A stretch of DNA of 8,853 nucleotides from Sulfurimonas sp. (GTDB lineage Bacteria; Campylobacterota; Campylobacteria; Campylobacterales; Sulfurimonadaceae), in the NCBI GenBank assembly GCA_030646745.1, contig JAUSKV010000065.1:1-8853 (forward strand), given 5' to 3'. The translations under genes and the position numbers were made by a program. Below are positions 7,199 through 8,853 of this stretch, in pieces (the stretch's first letter is position 1; each line of letters starts with the position of its first letter). Below the pieces are notes generated by a model. That model saw only the letters and a program-made list of their open reading frames with translations. It made no database searches and had not been told where the DNA came from.

Positions 7199-8647
7199 AT
7201 GAATAGTATTACAAAAAGAAAGATATCAAAAATCTTAATTGCCAATCGCGGTGAAATAGCACTAAGAGTTATTCGTGCCTGCAAAGAGATGGACATAGTA
7301 AGTGTGGCTATTTTTTCTGAAGTGGATGTTGAAGGCGTCTGGATAAAAAAAGCGGATGAGTGTTATCCGATGATGGGCGACCCGATGCAGGCCTATTTAA
7401 ACTATGACCCGATTATAGCATTAGCAAAAAAAGCTTCATGTGATGCTATCCACCCCGGTTATGGATTTTTGTCTGAAAATGCAGAGTTTGCACAAGCATG
7501 TGAAGATAACGGAATTATTTTTATCGGACCAAAACCTGAACACATCGCACTGTTTGGCGATAAAATGGCTTCAAAAATTGCTATGAAGAGGGTTGGAGTT
7601 CCTATTTTGGAGGGAACAGACGAGCCTATTACTAACAAAAAAGAGGCTGCTAAGATAGCAGGCGAGATAGGTTTTCCGGTGATTCTCAAAGCTGCTTTTG
7701 GCGGTGGCGGAAGAGGCATGAGAATCGTCAGAAAAGCAGATGAGTTTGAGGGGCTGTTCGACTCTGCGACGCAAGAGGCTATCAAATATTTTAAAAAAGG
7801 TGAGATGTTTATAGAAAAATATGTAGAAAACTCAAGACATATAGAAGTGCAAATCATCGCCGACCAACATGGGAATGTTCTGCATTTGGGCGAAAGAGAT
7901 TGCTCGATTCAGCGAAGACATCAAAAAGTCATAGAGATTGCACCATCGCCTAGGCTTAGCAGCGAAGTGAGAAAAGAGTTGCTAAGAATATCCACAAAAG
8001 CGATGTTCAAGCTGGGCTATGAGAGTGTCGGCACGATTGAATTCTTAGTGGATGACAACGATAACATCTTTTTTATAGAAGTAAATACAAGGGTTCAAGT
8101 AGAACATCCCGTAACCGAACTTATAAGCGGAATCGACATTGTTCAGGAAATGATTGAAATAGCCGAAGGAGAAAAACTGAAGTTTCTGCAAGAGGAGATA
8201 CAGTTCCGCGGTTATGCAATAGAGTTTAGGATAAATGCCGAAAATCCGAATAATAACTTTATGCCATCCTCAGGAACTATTACAAGCTACCTAACTCCTG
8301 GAGGTCCAGGGGTTAGGCTTGACACAAGTGCTTATGCAGGTTATACAATGCCGACAAATTATGATTCAATGCTCGGCAAGCTGATAGTTTGGGCGATGGA
8401 TTGGGAAGGGGCTGTAAAAAAAGCAAAAAGAGCTTTGGATGAGTACTACATAGATGGATTCCCGACAAACATAATACTCCATAGGGAGATAGTAAAAGAC
8501 AAAGATTTTATAGACGGTTATTTAACCACTAACTATCTGGACAAAAAAGTTGAGTTGTTCAATCTTAACAGTGAAAAATCTGCAAAAGAGGAAGAAGAGA
8601 GAATGTCTGCTCTTATGAATTTTATAGAAAGATTAAAATTAAACTAG
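7199..8647 (+). CDS. Biotin carboxylase subunit (AccC/PycA family), probably of pyruvate-carboxylase type
   Basis: A 482-residue ATP-grasp enzyme that uses ATP and bicarbonate to carboxylate biotin on a partner carrier protein. Domains: N-terminal domain with KILIANRGEIALR (about 9-118), ATP-grasp domain (about 120-330) with the glycine-rich loop FGGGGRGMR (167-175), and C-terminal domain (about 337-450). Residues equivalent to the E. coli AccC active site are all present: K122, K164, H214, K243, E281, E294, N296, R298, Q300, E302 and R344. It is about 33 residues longer than E. coli AccC (449), the excess being a charged, helical tail from about 450. The sequence RRHQKVIEIAPSP, the length and the absence of accB next door suggest the A subunit of a two-subunit pyruvate (or other 2-oxoacid) carboxylase rather than the fatty-acid AccC; this is inference. 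The ATG has only a weak Shine-Dalgarno and follows the DUF475 stop by 9 bp, suggesting translational coupling. No biotin carrier or carboxyltransferase gene is in the window. Confidence 0.93.
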   Translation: MNSITKRKISKILIANRGEIALRVIRACKEMDIVSVAIFSEVDVEGVWIKKADECYPMMGDPMQAYLNYDPIIALAKKASCDAIHPGYGFLSENAEFAQACEDNGIIFIGPKPEHIALFGDKMASKIAMKRVGVPILEGTDEPITNKKEAAKIAGEIGFPVILKAAFGGGGRGMRIVRKADEFEGLFDSATQEAIKYFKKGEMFIEKYVENSRHIEVQIIADQHGNVLHLGERDCSIQRRHQKVIEIAPSPRLSSEVRKELLRISTKAMFKLGYESVGTIEFLVDDNDNIFFIEVNTRVQVEHPVTELISGIDIVQEMIEIAEGEKLKFLQEEIQFRGYAIEFRINAENPNNNFMPSSGTITSYLTPGGPGVRLDTSAYAGYTMPTNYDSMLGKLIVWAMDWEGAVKKAKRALDEYYIDGFPTNIILHREIVKDKDFIDGYLTTNYLDKKVELFNLNSEKSAKEEEERMSALMNFIERLKLN

Positions 8648-8666
8648 GTTATTACTAGATTCTAAC

Positions 8667-8825
8667 ATCTGATGCTAAGCACTAAATCGACCACGTGTGT
8701 TCTGTGCCATGTAAAAGCGCACAGAATGAGTCCGTTTTAGTGGCTGCTGCTAAAGTTCCTACAACCCTGAAGCTACGAAAACAAGCGAAGTAAAACTTCT
8801 TTTTCGAGAATTACAGGGTGTTAAT
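8667..8825 (+). repeat. Intergenic structured repeat, copy 2 (downstream of biotin carboxylase)
   Basis: Begins 19 bp after the biotin carboxylase stop and carries the same ordered blocks as copy 1: opening block 8667-8689, TCCGTTTTAGTGGC (8731-8744), CCTACAACCC (8758-8767), the AGCTACGAAAACAAG block (8770-8790), TTTTTCGAGA (8800-8809) and TTAAT (8821-8825). Relative to copy 1, the loop of the CACTAAA/TTTAGTG hairpin (8680-8686/8736-8742) has grown to about 49 bases. It now holds its own stem, TTCTGTGC with GCACAGAA (8700-8707/8719-8726). The AGGGAC/GTCCCT hairpin has decayed (8743-8760), and the TTTTCGC/GCGAAAA hairpin is missing. The total length is nonetheless almost the same (159 against 160). 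No protein-coding frame of note. Confidence 0.75.
8787..8804 (+). terminator. Weak intrinsic-terminator-like hairpin after the biotin carboxylase gene
   Basis: GAAGT (8787-8791), a three-base loop, ACTTC (8795-8799), then TTTTT (8800-8804). The five-pair stem is short and only moderately stable, but the T-run is in the right place. It lies inside repeat copy 2. It may end the DUF475-biotin carboxylase transcript, possibly with help from the larger upstream hairpins. Confidence 0.35.
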
Positions 8826-8853
8826 GAAATCAATTTGTAAATATATGTTTCAA
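8824..8853 (+). CDS. Possible start of a further gene, cut off by window edge
   Basis: ATG at 8824 opens a frame of ten codons (MKSICKYMFQ) that runs off the window. AGGG (8815-8818) stands five bases upstream as a possible Shine-Dalgarno. The frame is far too short to assign a family. It is also possible that this is only the A/T-rich flank of the repeat element. Confidence 0.3.
   Translation, partial: MKSICKYMFQ

Noticed and set aside
7459..7857. 132-codon open frame on the minus strand, opposite the biotin carboxylase gene
   Set aside because: It lies wholly inside a gene with complete catalytic motifs, its translation is low-complexity (Ser, Pro, Ala rich) and it has no recognisable domain, so it is a shadow of the real gene.
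4387..8825. Composite transposon bounded by inverted repeats
   Set aside because: There is no transposase, the enclosed genes are ordinary core genes, no target duplications were seen, and each repeat copy is better explained by its placement after a stop codon.

Overview
The window looks like a chromosomal stretch from a Campylobacterota (epsilonproteobacterial) species, most like the sulfur-oxidising Sulfurimonas group. This is inferred from the low GC content, the short intergenic gaps, promoters that often rely on an extended -10 without a clear -35, and the gene content: a TamA/TamB pair, a CZB-type chemoreceptor, and a biotin carboxylase of pyruvate-carboxylase type. No database search was run, so the genus is a guess. 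Nothing points to a phage, plasmid, insertion sequence or CRISPR array.

Left half, minus strand (4321 down to 1): an apparent operon of three genes. A 68-residue protein of unknown function comes first, behind an extended -10 promoter and a strong Shine-Dalgarno. Next is a TamA-like Omp85 outer-membrane barrel. Last is a TamB-like AsmA-family protein, whose TTG start overlaps the tamA stop by four bases and whose 3' end runs off the window at position 1. TamA and TamB together link the inner and outer membranes and serve envelope assembly (outer-membrane protein insertion and/or phospholipid transport).

Middle: a membrane-anchored methyl-accepting chemotaxis protein with a C-terminal zinc-binding CZB domain (5994 down to 4549, minus). 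It is transcribed divergently from a DUF475/TerC-like membrane protein (6158-7189, plus). The 163-bp divergent region holds a well-formed sigma-70 promoter for the chemoreceptor and an extended -10 for the DUF475 gene. The DUF475 gene is followed after 9 bp by a biotin carboxylase (7199-8647), so these two are probably co-transcribed.

The least conventional element is a dispersed intergenic repeat of about 160 bp. It is present twice, at 4387-4546 (minus) and 8667-8825 (plus). Each copy begins within about 20 bp after the stop codon of a gene (2 bp after the chemoreceptor, 19 bp after the biotin carboxylase), lies in the same orientation relative to that gene, and ends before a codirectional downstream start. 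The copies share several nearly identical blocks, but the hairpin loops between the blocks differ. This looks like a structured REP/MITE-like or 3'-UTR element and is the best candidate here for something undescribed. The other genes are ordinary core genes with a few notable details.
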